A stretch of 64,000 nucleotides of DNA from Enhydrobacter sp. Its GTDB lineage: Bacteria; Pseudomonadota; Alphaproteobacteria; Reyranellales; Reyranellaceae. Positions 56,266-64,000 of the stretch are shown here, piece after piece. Made by a program: the position numbers and the translations under genes. Location of the stretch: assembly GCF_030246845.1 (NCBI RefSeq), contig NZ_CP126889.1:5203001-5267000 (forward strand). Reading direction: 5' to 3'. The notes beneath the pieces are model-generated. The model was not told where the DNA came from, made no database searches, and was given only the letters and a program-made list of their open reading frames with translations. The first letter of the stretch is position 1, and each line of letters begins with the position of its first letter.

Positions 56266-57758
56266 GGCGCGCGTATTTTTTCATCGTCCTTCTGGCCTTC
56301 GTGGCCCCCGCCCTGGTGGCGTCTTCCTCTTATGCCAGCGACCGGTTGTGGACGGGATCGCCCGCCGCCGAGGCGCGCACCGAGGCGCTGCTGAACGCCA
56401 TCCGCGCCGCCGGCGATCACGGCCTGAAGCCCGAATGGTACCGCATCGCCGAGCTCGAGAAGGCGGCCGCCCCCGATGCCGACAAGAACGAGGCCGAGAG
56501 GCTTTTGACGGACGCCCTCGTGGCCTATGCGGGCGACGTCTCGACCGGCCGCGTGCGCGCCAACGCCGTCGACAGGGACATCGACATCCCGCAGCGCAGG
56601 CTCGATCGCGCGGAGTTCCTGAAGGACGCCGCGAATGCGAGCGACTTCGCGGCCTGGCTCGCCGCGCTGCCGCCCAAGGGCGACTATCCCGTCCTCCAGA
56701 AGACGCTCGCGACGCTGCGCGAGAAGCGCACCACCGCCACCTTCACGCGCCTGCCCGACGGCGAGGCCCTGAAGCCCGGCATGGTCGATGCGCGCGTGCC
56801 ACTGCTGCGCAAGCGCCTTGCCGAGCTCGAGATGACGGTGCCGCCGCCCGGCGCCGTGACCGAGCTCTACGACGAGCCGCTCGTCGAGCTCGTGAAGCAG
56901 TACCAGGAGGCCAAGGGCCTCACGGTCGACGGCGTGATCGGCGCCAAGACGATCCGGTCGCTCAACACCAGCCTCGACGACCGCATCGACCAGGTGATCG
57001 CCAACCTGGAGCGCCGGCGCTGGCTGCCGGCCGACCTCGGCAGCCGCTACGTGCTGGTGAATGCCGCCGACTATTCGATGGTCTTCGTCGATGGCGGCCA
57101 GCCGGTGTTCCGGAGCCTGGTGATCGTGGGCACGCCGCGCAATCCGACGCCCGAGATCGTCTCGACCATGCGCGGTTTCCAGATCAATCCCTACTGGACG
57201 GTGCCGCAGTCGATCGCCGGCGAGGAATATCTGCCGCTGCTGCGCCGCGATCCGCATGCGCTCGAGGCCGCGGGCTTCCGCATCTTCGAGAGCTGGAGCG
57301 ACGACACCAGCGAGATCAACCCGGACATCGTCGACTGGAGTCTGGTCAATCCGCGCGCCTTCCCGTTCCGCATCCGCCAGGACCCCGGGCCGGGCAATGC
57401 ACTGGGCTACATCTTCTTCCCGTTCTCGAACCGGTACGGGATCTACATGCACGACACGGCGACGCGCTCGCTGTTCTCGGAAGGCAGCCGCAACTTCAGC
57501 CACGGCTGCATTCGGCTCCAGAACCCGCTCGACTTCGTCGAGAAGGTGTATGGCGGCCGCGGCGGCTTCGACAAGGAGAGAGTGCGCGCGGCGATCGAGG
57601 GCGGCCAGCAGCTCAGCTTCACCTTCCCCGAGCCGGTCCGGCTCTACGTCACCTACCGCACGGTAACCGCCGGCCCCGACGGCACAGTCACCTTCCGCGA
57701 CGACATCTACGGCCGCGACCGCCGTGTGGTGCAGGCCATGGGCCAGCCCCGGAGCTGA
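56262..57758 (+). CDS. YcbB-type L,D-transpeptidase
   Basis: Periplasmic peptidoglycan cross-linking enzyme. From GTG 56262 it has 498 residues; ATG 56226 would add 12. A signal peptide (RRAYFFIVLLAFVAPALVA) leads to a scaffold domain, a peptidoglycan-binding-1 module (VELVKQYQEAKGLTVDGVIG, about residues 210-245) and the YkuD catalytic domain with MHDT and SHGCIRL, the latter holding the catalytic Cys. Forms 3-3 cross-links or attaches lipoproteins. Overlap with the upstream hydrolase implies coupling. Confidence 0.93.
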   Translation: MRRAYFFIVLLAFVAPALVASSSYASDRLWTGSPAAEARTEALLNAIRAAGDHGLKPEWYRIAELEKAAAPDADKNEAERLLTDALVAYAGDVSTGRVRANAVDRDIDIPQRRLDRAEFLKDAANASDFAAWLAALPPKGDYPVLQKTLATLREKRTTATFTRLPDGEALKPGMVDARVPLLRKRLAELEMTVPPPGAVTELYDEPLVELVKQYQEAKGLTVDGVIGAKTIRSLNTSLDDRIDQVIANLERRRWLPADLGSRYVLVNAADYSMVFVDGGQPVFRSLVIVGTPRNPTPEIVSTMRGFQINPYWTVPQSIAGEEYLPLLRRDPHALEAAGFRIFESWSDDTSEINPDIVDWSLVNPRAFPFRIRQDPGPGNALGYIFFPFSNRYGIYMHDTATRSLFSEGSRNFSHGCIRLQNPLDFVEKVYGGRGGFDKERVRAAIEGGQQLSFTFPEPVRLYVTYRTVTAGPDGTVTFRDDIYGRDRRVVQAMGQPRS

Positions 57759-57823
57759 GCGTCGGGACCGCGGACTTCCAGCCCGCTCATGGCATCATCG
57801 GCGCGCGGCATTCCTGCAAGGTT

Positions 57824-57896
57824 GTGTCATCCCGAGCGCAGCGAGGGATCCTTTGTCGGCGCTGCGAAAGATCCCTCCCTCCGCTCGGGATGGCAC
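57824..57896. repeat. 73-bp palindromic repeat copy
   Basis: Same length as the element at 46610-46682. Its left arm GTGTCATCCCGAGCGCAGCG is identical to that copy; the right arm (GATCCCTCCCTCCGCTCGGG) has a few changes. It lies between two convergent genes (stops at 57758 and 57976). Confidence 0.9.
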
Positions 57897-57975
57897 GACA
57901 TTGGTTGGGCGCATGATCTTGCTTCTTGTTGGCGGCGCGCTCCCTTGAGCGGGCTGGAAGCCCGCGGTCCCGGTC

Positions 57976-59262
57976 CTACCGCTTCTGCTCCCTGAGTTTC
58001 TTCCAATATTCCAGGCGCTTCAGGATCTCGCGCTCGAAGCCACGCTCGACCGGCCGGTAGAACGTCTCCCGCGCCATGCCGTCGGGAAAGTAGTTCTGGC
58101 CGGAGAAGCCGTCCTCGGCGTCGTGGTCGTACTGATAGCCCTTGCCGTAGCCGATCTCCTTCATCAGCCGCGTGGGCGCATTGAGGATGTGCATCGGCGG
58201 CGCCAGCGAGCCCTGCTCTTTCGCCGCGCGGCGGGCGGCGCCGAACGCGACATATCCCGAATTCGACTTGGGCGCGGTGCCGAGATAGATCACCGCCTGC
58301 GCGATCGCCAGCTCGCCTTCGGGCGAGCCGAGCCGGTCGTAGGTGTCCCACGCCGCCAGCGTCTGCGTCAGCGCATCGGGATCGGCCATGCCGACGTCCT
58401 CGACGGCAAAGCGCACCAGCCGGCGGGCGATGTATTTGGGATCCTCCCCGCCGTCGAGCATGCGCGCGAACCAGTAGAGCGCGGCGTCGACGTCCGAGCC
58501 GCGCAACGACTTGTGCAGCGCGCTGATCAGGTTGTAGTGCGCCTCCTGCGCCTTGTCGTAGAGCGGCGCGCGCTTCTGCAGGAGCGTCGCCAGCCGCTCG
58601 GGCGCCACGGGCCCCTCCTCCTTGAGCTCGGCGAGCTGCTCGGCAAGCCCGATCAGGTAGCGGCCGTCACCGTCGGCCATGGCGAACAGGGCCTGCCGTC
58701 CCGCCTCGTCGATCGGCAGCTTGCGGCCGAGCGCCGCTTCGGTGCGGGCGAGCAGCGTGGCGAGCGCCGCATCGTCGAGCCGGCGCAGGACCAGGACCTG
58801 GCAGCGCGACAGCAGCGCGGCATTGAGCTCGAAGGAAGGATTCTCGGTCGTGGCGCCGACCAGCGTCACCGTGCCGTCCTCGACATAGGGCAGGAAGCCG
58901 TCCTGCTGGGCGCGGTTGAAGCGGTGGATCTCGTCGACGAACAGGAGCGTGCCCTTGCCGTCCCGCCGCCGCTGGCGCGCCGCCTCGAACACCTTGCGCA
59001 GGTCGGCGACGCCGGAGAAGACCGCCGACAGCGGCTCGAAATGGAGATCGGAGGCCTCGGCAAGCAGCCGCGCGATCGTCGTCTTGCCGCAGCCCGGCGG
59101 GCCCCACAGGATCAGCGACGAGAGCTTGCGCGCCGCCAGCATGCGGCCGAGCGGGCCGTCGGGCCCCAGCAGGTGATCCTGCCCCAGGATGTCCGTGAGC
59201 TTCCTCGGCCGCAGGCGTTCGGCCAGCGGCGTGGGGGCAAGGGACGCGAAGAGTTCGGCCAT
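57976..59262 (-). CDS. rarA: Replication-associated recombination protein A (MgsA/RarA)
   Basis: Cytosolic clamp-loader-like AAA+ ATPase of 428 residues acting at stalled forks. Walker A is GPPGCGKTTIARLL, Walker B LLFVDEIHRFN, sensor 1 GATTENPSFELNAALLSR and the C-terminal lid includes SDVDAALYWFARML. Start ATG 59262 (MAELFASLAPTPLAERLRP); an upstream start at 59298 is possible. It lies downstream of the protease gene on the same strand, separated by the inverted repeat at 59287-59340. Confidence 0.96.
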   Translation of the reverse strand: MAELFASLAPTPLAERLRPRKLTDILGQDHLLGPDGPLGRMLAARKLSSLILWGPPGCGKTTIARLLAEASDLHFEPLSAVFSGVADLRKVFEAARQRRRDGKGTLLFVDEIHRFNRAQQDGFLPYVEDGTVTLVGATTENPSFELNAALLSRCQVLVLRRLDDAALATLLARTEAALGRKLPIDEAGRQALFAMADGDGRYLIGLAEQLAELKEEGPVAPERLATLLQKRAPLYDKAQEAHYNLISALHKSLRGSDVDAALYWFARMLDGGEDPKYIARRLVRFAVEDVGMADPDALTQTLAAWDTYDRLGSPEGELAIAQAVIYLGTAPKSNSGYVAFGAARRAAKEQGSLAPPMHILNAPTRLMKEIGYGKGYQYDHDAEDGFSGQNYFPDGMARETFYRPVERGFEREILKRLEYWKKLREQKR

Positions 59263-59286
59263 GGCAGGATCGACCAGCAGATCAAG

Positions 59287-59340
59287 GGAGCGCGCCACTC
59301 CAGTGGCGCAATCATGGGCGCCACTGGAGTGGCGCGCTCC
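59287..59340. repeat. Perfect 23-bp inverted repeat
   Basis: Left arm 59287-59309 (starts GGAGCGCGCCACTCCAG) and right arm 59318-59340 are exact reverse complements, separated by AATCATGG. It lies between degP and rarA, both on the minus strand. No T-run follows on the minus strand, so it may pause or stabilise RNA. Half-copies occur at 915-939 and 1058-1074. Confidence 0.9.
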
Positions 59341-59351
59341 GATGAGACTTA

Positions 59352-60713
59352 TTAGCGAAACTGCATCGTCGAGACCATGCCCTCGCGGCCGATGCTGAGG
59401 CTCTGGATGCCTGCATCGATCCGGCGCTTGAGCTCGGCCACGCTCTTCACCTCCTCGCCGTTGACCGCGATCACCATGTCACCGGGCCTGATGAAGCGGG
59501 CGGCGTAGGAGCCCGGCCGGACCTCAACCACGGCGACACCCGGACGCCATTCGATCAGGCCCATCTCCTCGGCGACTGCCGGCGAGAGATTGACCACCGT
59601 CGCGCCGCTCAAAGGCTGGCGGCCGTCGAGCACCGAGCGGTCGCGCGGCGGATCCTCGGGCGGCGCCGCCAGGGGCACCTGCAAGGTTATCTCCTTGCCG
59701 CCGCGGATGATGTGGACCGGGACCGTCTCGCCGACGCTGAGCGTCGCCAGCCGGAACCGGAGGCTCGGCACGTCGTCGATCGTCTGGTCGCGCAGGCCCA
59801 CGATCACGTCGTTGCGCTTGAGGCCTGCGCGCGCCCCCGGCCCGTTCGGGAACACGTCCTTCACCACCAGTCCGGCCGGCCGCGGCAGATTGAGTCCGGC
59901 CGCGAGATCGGGCGTCACGGGTTGCATGGAGATGCCGAGCCAGGGCCGCACGATGCGGCCACCCTTCTCGCCGGTCGCGATCACGCGCGCCACGATGTTG
60001 GAGGGCGTGGCGAAGCCGATGCCGACCGAGCCGCCGGTCTGCGAGTAGATCGCCGTGTTGATGCCGATCAGCCGTCCGTCGAGGCTCACCAGGGCGCCGC
60101 CCGAGTTGCCGGGATTGATGGCCGCGTCGGTCTGGATGAAGAAGGTCGAATCGTTGACGCCGCCGGTGGAGCGGGCCACCGCCGAGACGATGCCGCCGGT
60201 CACGGTCTGGCTCAGGCCGAACGGATTGCCGATCGCCAGCACGATGTCGCCTACCTCGATCGAGTCGGAATCGCGCAGCTCGAGAAAGGGGAACTTCTCG
60301 CCCTCGCCGTCGATGCGCAGCAGCGCGAGGTCGTAGCGGTCGTCCTGGGTGACGAGCTTGGCCTCGAACTCGCGCCGGTCCGAGAGCACGACGCGGATCT
60401 GGTCGGCGCCGCGCACGACATGGGCATTGGTGACGATCAGGCCGTCCGCCTTGACCAGCACGCCCGAGCCCAGCGAGTTCTGCACCCGCGAGCCACCCGG
60501 CGGCATGCCGGGAAACGGAAACGGCAGGCGGCGCTGCACGCGCATCGTCGTGGCGGTATAGATGTTCACCACCGCCGGCGAGACGCGCTTCACCAGCGAC
60601 GAGAACGAAAACTGCAGGTCGCTTCGGCTGCTGGGCAAAGGCTGCGCGTCCGCGGCGACCGCCACGAGACAGGCGGCCATGACCAGGGCCGCCACGATCA
60701 TCCGCCGCAACAT
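59352..60713 (-). CDS. Do-type serine protease (DegP/HtrA family)
   Basis: Periplasmic protease/chaperone of 453 residues. A signal peptide (MLRRMIVAALVMAACLVAVA) is followed by the trypsin-like domain: His in VTNAHVV, Asp in DLALLRI, Ser in NPGNSGGAL. Two PDZ domains lie at about residues 255-345 (GLVVKDVFPNGPGARAGLK) and 365-450 (VAVVEVRPGSYAARFIRPGDM). The start ATG 60713 or GTG 60722 cannot be settled; the ribosome-site purines fit either poorly. Confidence 0.94.
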   Translation of the reverse strand: MLRRMIVAALVMAACLVAVAADAQPLPSSRSDLQFSFSSLVKRVSPAVVNIYTATTMRVQRRLPFPFPGMPPGGSRVQNSLGSGVLVKADGLIVTNAHVVRGADQIRVVLSDRREFEAKLVTQDDRYDLALLRIDGEGEKFPFLELRDSDSIEVGDIVLAIGNPFGLSQTVTGGIVSAVARSTGGVNDSTFFIQTDAAINPGNSGGALVSLDGRLIGINTAIYSQTGGSVGIGFATPSNIVARVIATGEKGGRIVRPWLGISMQPVTPDLAAGLNLPRPAGLVVKDVFPNGPGARAGLKRNDVIVGLRDQTIDDVPSLRFRLATLSVGETVPVHIIRGGKEITLQVPLAAPPEDPPRDRSVLDGRQPLSGATVVNLSPAVAEEMGLIEWRPGVAVVEVRPGSYAARFIRPGDMVIAVNGEEVKSVAELKRRIDAGIQSLSIGREGMVSTMQFR

Positions 60714-60752
60714 ACGTCTCACTTCTCCCCTCGCAGGGTATCCGACCGGAAA

Positions 60753-63700
60753 CTAGCCGCAGCGCGAATAGCCGCAATTGAGGCAGATGTCACAGCCTTC
60801 CTGATGGGTAAGTGCAGCCGCCCCGCAATTGGGGCACTGGCCGAGCCTCGGCGACGAGGCACCGGCCGACCCCTCGACCGGCTCGCGCACGCCCGACGCG
60901 AGCGCCAGCCGATGTTCCAGCGCCTCCGCCGGACGCGACGGATCGGCCGCGCTCAGAAAGCCGATCTCGATCAGGTGGCGCTCGATCACGCCGCCGATGG
61001 CCGCCAGCAGGGACGGCACGTAGCGGCCCTCCATCCACTGGCCGCCGCGCGGATCGAACACGGCCTTCAGCTCCTCGACCACGAAGGAGACGTCGCCGCC
61101 GCGGCGGAACACCGCGGAGATCATGCGCGTCAGCGCCACCGTCCAGGCGTAGTGCTCCATGTTCTTGGAGTTGATGAAGATCTCGAACGGCCGGCGGCGG
61201 CCGTCCTGCATCACGTCGTTGATGGTGATGTAGATGGCGTGGTCGCTTCCCGGCCATTTGATCTTGTAGGTCTTGCCCGGGAGATCCTCGGGCCGGGCGA
61301 GCGGCTGGGCGATATAGACGACCTCGCCGTCGTGCGCCGCGGCAGCCGCCACGGCACGCACCGGCCCGGCGGCCGGCTGCACCTCGAGCACGGCGCCCGT
61401 CACCTCGTTCGGCCGGTAGGTGGTGCAGCCCTTGCAGCCCTGCGCGTAGGCTTCCTCGTAGACGTGCTTGAAGGCCTCGAAGGAGATGTCGCGCGGCAGG
61501 TTGATGGTCTTGGAGATCGAGCTGTCGACGAAATCCTGCGCCGCCGCCTGCATCGCGAGGTGATCGCCGGGCGACAGCGTCTGGGCATCGACGAAGATGT
61601 CGGCCGGCGGTTCGGCCTCGCCCTTCAGCGCCCGCCAGCGCCGCCAGGCGTGATCCTCGACGCTCTCCTCACGCCGCGATCCGTTGGGCTGCAGCACGTG
61701 GCGGACATGGCGGAAGGCGAACACGGGCTCGATGCCCGACGAGACGTTGTCGGCCAGCAGCGAGATCGTGCCCGTGGGTGCGATGGAGTTCAGGAGCGCG
61801 TTGCGGATGCCGTAGCGGCCGATCGCCGAGCACACCTCCTCCGGCAGGCCGCCGATCGTCTCGCCGGCGAGATAGCGCGCGCGGTCGAACAGCGGGAAGC
61901 TCCCCTTCTCCGCGGCGAGATCCGCAGAGGCGAGATAGGAGAGCCGCTGCACCGCCGCCAGCCACTCGCGGGCGAGCTCGATCGCCCGCTTCGAGCCGTA
62001 GCGCACGCCGCAGAAGATCAGCGCGTCGGCAAGCCCCGTGACGCCGAGCCCGATGCGCCGCTTGGCCTTCGCCTCCTTCTCCTGCTGCGGCAGCGGGAAG
62101 CGCGACACGTCGATCACGTTGTCCAGCATGCGCACGGCGACCGGCACCAGCCGCTCGAGCGCCTCGAGGTCGAGCCGTGCCTGCGGCGTGAACGGCTCCT
62201 TCACCAGCACGGCAAGATTGATCGAGCCCAGCAGGCAGGCGCCATAAGGCGGCAACGGCTGTTCGCCACAGTTATGGGCGTAGAGGCCATTGGCATCGAA
62301 GGCGTTGATGCCGGGAATCTGCGCATCATAGACCTCGGCCACTCCCTCGGCTTCGATGCTTTCCACTTCGGCGATGAAGCGCTCGCGATTGAGCGCGCGA
62401 CGATAGGCGGTCAGAAGCCCCCGCAGCCGCAGCATCTTGTCCCTGTCGGCAAAGCCGACCCGTTCGGCGAACAAGCGGACGCCGTCGCCTGCGATCACGA
62501 GTTCATGCTGCGCGGCGCACTCGTAAAGCCGCAATCCGCCCTTTCCGTCGGAAATCGGCCGCCGGCCGGCGGCCCGTCGCTCGCGATAGACCACGGATGC
62601 GATGCCCAGGCGAAGCAGCATGCGCTGGACCGCCTCCAGCGTGCCCAGATCGTTCTGGCTCAATCGCACGCTGACGCCCTTGGCCTGCGTTCCCTGCACC
62701 GACCCATCGGTGTCGAACAGGCCGCGCAGCAGGCCGCGATGGAAATCGGAAGAGGTTCTTTCCATCGCCGGAGTGATCGTCTTGCATCCGGGCGCCAAGC
62801 CCAACGTGCCGGCCAGCTTCCTGACCGCGCCGAGCGACAAGCGCCATTCGTCGCGGCCTTTCACTTCCACCCAGCCGGCGAAGTCGGCGCGATGCGGCAG
62901 GGCACGCGCCGCCGCCAAGGCCGCCTCCATGATCCCGTTCACCCCCGGGTCGGCGGGCATTCCGTTGGCGGTCGCGGCGGATCTCCACACGCTGATGACC
63001 GCCTTGTCGTCCTTCAAGGTGCCGTCGCCCAGCAGCAGGCCGATCAGATAACCTTCGGCCTCGTCGTGATGGCCCTCCCAATGCGGTGCATCGCGATGAT
63101 CGTGCAGGACGATCTGGTCGCCCGGCCGGAGGTCGCCGGCGGCGACCCATTCAGCGTCGCGCGACCAGCGTGTCAGGCGCGTAACCTTCAGAACGGGATG
63201 ATCGTCGGTCAGGCGCAGGCTGTATCCCGCTCTGGTGCGCAGGCGCCGCACCCGCCTGGTGCCGGTCGCGAAAAAGCCCGCGGAACTGCTCGGATAGTCC
63301 CTGCCATCGACCCTGGCAGCGAAGGGACGTCCGATCAGATCCCGCACCTGCTGCGGCCCCTCGGCGGTATGTATCCAGGTTTCGGCGGTGATGCACGGAT
63401 TGGTCGCCTGGATGGTCTCGCAATAGTGCAGGTTGTTGCGTCGGTTGACGCGGTCGATGAAGATCACGCCCGGCTCGGCGCAGTCGTAGGTCGCGCGCAT
63501 GATGCGCTCCCACAGGCCGCGCGCCTTCACCGTCTTGTAGACCTTGCCGGCGAAGACGAGGTCCCAGTCGGCATCGTCCTTCACCGCCTGCATGAAGGCG
63601 TCGGTGACCAGCACCGAGACGTTGAACATGCGCAGCCGCGACGGGTCGCGCTTGGCCTCGACGAAGGCCTCGACGTCGGGATGGTCGCAGCGCAGCGTCG

Positions 63701-64000
63701 CCATCATGGCGCCGCGGCGCGAGCCCGCGCTCATGATGGTGCGGCACATCGCGTCCCACACGTCCATGAAGGAAAGCGGGCCGGAGGCATCGGCGCCCAC
63801 GCCCTTCACCGGCGCTCCGAGCGGCCGCAGCGTCGAGAAGTCGTGGCCGATGCCGCCGCCCTGCTGCATCGTGAGCGCGGCCTCGCGCACATTCTCGAAG
63901 ATGCCCGACATGTCGTCGGGGATCGTGCCCATGACGAAGCAGTTGAAGAGCGTCACCGTGCGGCCGGTCCCGGCGCCCGCGATCACGCGTCCGGCAGGCA
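60753..64000 (-). CDS. nrdJ: Vitamin B12-dependent ribonucleotide reductase, class II, partial, with intein
   Basis: Reduces ribonucleotides to deoxyribonucleotides using adenosylcobalamin. The gene runs off the right edge (PAGRVIAGAGTGR at the edge), so the N-terminus is missing. Conserved blocks include MQQGGGIGHDFSTLRP, MFNVSVLVTDAF, PYGACLLGSINLAVLV and PTGTISLLADNVSSGIEPVF. The C-terminus ends in a cysteine-rich zinc-type tail (CPNCG, CDICLNCGYSRCG). The catalytic NPCGEQ motif (N, C, E) is split by the intein: N-P before it, C-G-E-Q after it. Only precise splicing yields an active enzyme. Confidence 0.95.
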   Translation of the reverse strand, partial: PAGRVIAGAGTGRTVTLFNCFVMGTIPDDMSGIFENVREAALTMQQGGGIGHDFSTLRPLGAPVKGVGADASGPLSFMDVWDAMCRTIMSAGSRRGAMMATLRCDHPDVEAFVEAKRDPSRLRMFNVSVLVTDAFMQAVKDDADWDLVFAGKVYKTVKARGLWERIMRATYDCAEPGVIFIDRVNRRNNLHYCETIQATNPCITAETWIHTAEGPQQVRDLIGRPFAARVDGRDYPSSSAGFFATGTRRVRRLRTRAGYSLRLTDDHPVLKVTRLTRWSRDAEWVAAGDLRPGDQIVLHDHRDAPHWEGHHDEAEGYLIGLLLGDGTLKDDKAVISVWRSAATANGMPADPGVNGIMEAALAAARALPHRADFAGWVEVKGRDEWRLSLGAVRKLAGTLGLAPGCKTITPAMERTSSDFHRGLLRGLFDTDGSVQGTQAKGVSVRLSQNDLGTLEAVQRMLLRLGIASVVYRERRAAGRRPISDGKGGLRLYECAAQHELVIAGDGVRLFAERVGFADRDKMLRLRGLLTAYRRALNRERFIAEVESIEAEGVAEVYDAQIPGINAFDANGLYAHNCGEQPLPPYGACLLGSINLAVLVKEPFTPQARLDLEALERLVPVAVRMLDNVIDVSRFPLPQQEKEAKAKRRIGLGVTGLADALIFCGVRYGSKRAIELAREWLAAVQRLSYLASADLAAEKGSFPLFDRARYLAGETIGGLPEEVCSAIGRYGIRNALLNSIAPTGTISLLADNVSSGIEPVFAFRHVRHVLQPNGSRREESVEDHAWRRWRALKGEAEPPADIFVDAQTLSPGDHLAMQAAAQDFVDSSISKTINLPRDISFEAFKHVYEEAYAQGCKGCTTYRPNEVTGAVLEVQPAAGPVRAVAAAAAHDGEVVYIAQPLARPEDLPGKTYKIKWPGSDHAIYITINDVMQDGRRRPFEIFINSKNMEHYAWTVALTRMISAVFRRGGDVSFVVEELKAVFDPRGGQWMEGRYVPSLLAAIGGVIERHLIEIGFLSAADPSRPAEALEHRLALASGVREPVEGSAGASSPRLGQCPNCGAAALTHQEGCDICLNCGYSRCG
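62271..63395 (-). mobile_element. Intein with LAGLIDADG homing endonuclease, in nrdJ
   Basis: In-frame insert of 375 residues starting with Cys1 (CITAETW) and ending AHN before the extein Cys. Block B is LTDDHPV (Thr63, His66). DOD motifs are YLIGLLLGDGTL (acidic residue near 124) and LLRGLFDTDGSV (near 228), both with intact aspartates, so the endonuclease may be active. Block F/G is VYDAQIPGINAFDANGLYAHN, split here as VYDAQIPGINAF and DANGLYAHN. The insertion site lies exactly between NP and CGEQ of the host protein. Confidence 0.93.

Overview
This window is high-GC chromosomal DNA from an alphaproteobacterium. The gene content and order point to a Rhodospirillales- or Reyranella-like lineage. 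The indicators are an ISC operon (iscR, two cysteine desulfurases, iscU, iscA, hscB, hscA, fdx, iscX) instead of the SUF set used by most alphaproteobacteria, an ATP12 F1-assembly chaperone, a thioredoxin-reductase-like ferredoxin-NADP reductase, a B12-dependent ribonucleotide reductase and a ChvI-like response regulator. No phage, insertion sequence, CRISPR array or rRNA is visible. The lineage is inferred from content only.

Layout. 1-4.5 kb: tail of an SDR gene, a 1-Cys peroxiredoxin, then the isoprenoid block xseB-ispA-dxs. 4.5-7.1 kb: an IclR regulator, a hotdog thioesterase, a ferredoxin-NADP reductase and tRNA-Met. 7.1-16.5 kb: mnmA, two tandem glycine-zipper lipoproteins and the ISC operon, with an IscR-type operator/promoter at its head. 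mnmA uses IscS sulfur, so tRNA thiolation and cluster assembly sit side by side. 16.5-27.3 kb: an alpha/beta hydrolase, anmK divergent from tyrS, a large AsmA/YhdP-like protein, glnE coupled to bcp, and an orphan response regulator behind a structured leader. 27.3-39.1 kb: accessory genes (MFS transporter, PPOX protein, amidohydrolase, YbaK deacylase, small exported proteins, a second AsmA protein, aldo/keto reductase, GMC oxidoreductase, PAP2 phosphatase, VOC protein). These are interrupted at 34.9-35.4 kb by an AT-rich, gene-poor island with its own terminator. 39-45.5 kb: a molybdopterin oxidoreductase, isovaleryl-CoA dehydrogenase, malic enzyme and tRNA-Leu. 45.6-55.3 kb: lipB, acyP and a co-directional run of rluC-type gene, AsmA gene, ATP12, a phosphonopyruvate-hydrolase-like gene, pccB, a small membrane protein and pccA. 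55.3-64 kb: dienelactone-hydrolase-like and L,D-transpeptidase genes, rarA, a DegP/HtrA protease, and nrdJ, which runs off the right edge and carries an intein.

Metabolic threads: leucine and propionyl-CoA breakdown (ivd, pccA/pccB), pyruvate/malate balance (maeB), isoprenoid precursors (dxs, ispA), Fe-S biogenesis, lipoylation and envelope maintenance (three AsmA-like proteins, L,D-transpeptidase, DegP, lipoproteins). The points most worth a second look are the 375-residue intein placed immediately before the catalytic cysteine of NrdJ, the leader of the response regulator with two mutually exclusive hairpins, the AT-rich island with a candidate small RNA, and two families of intergenic palindromic repeats.
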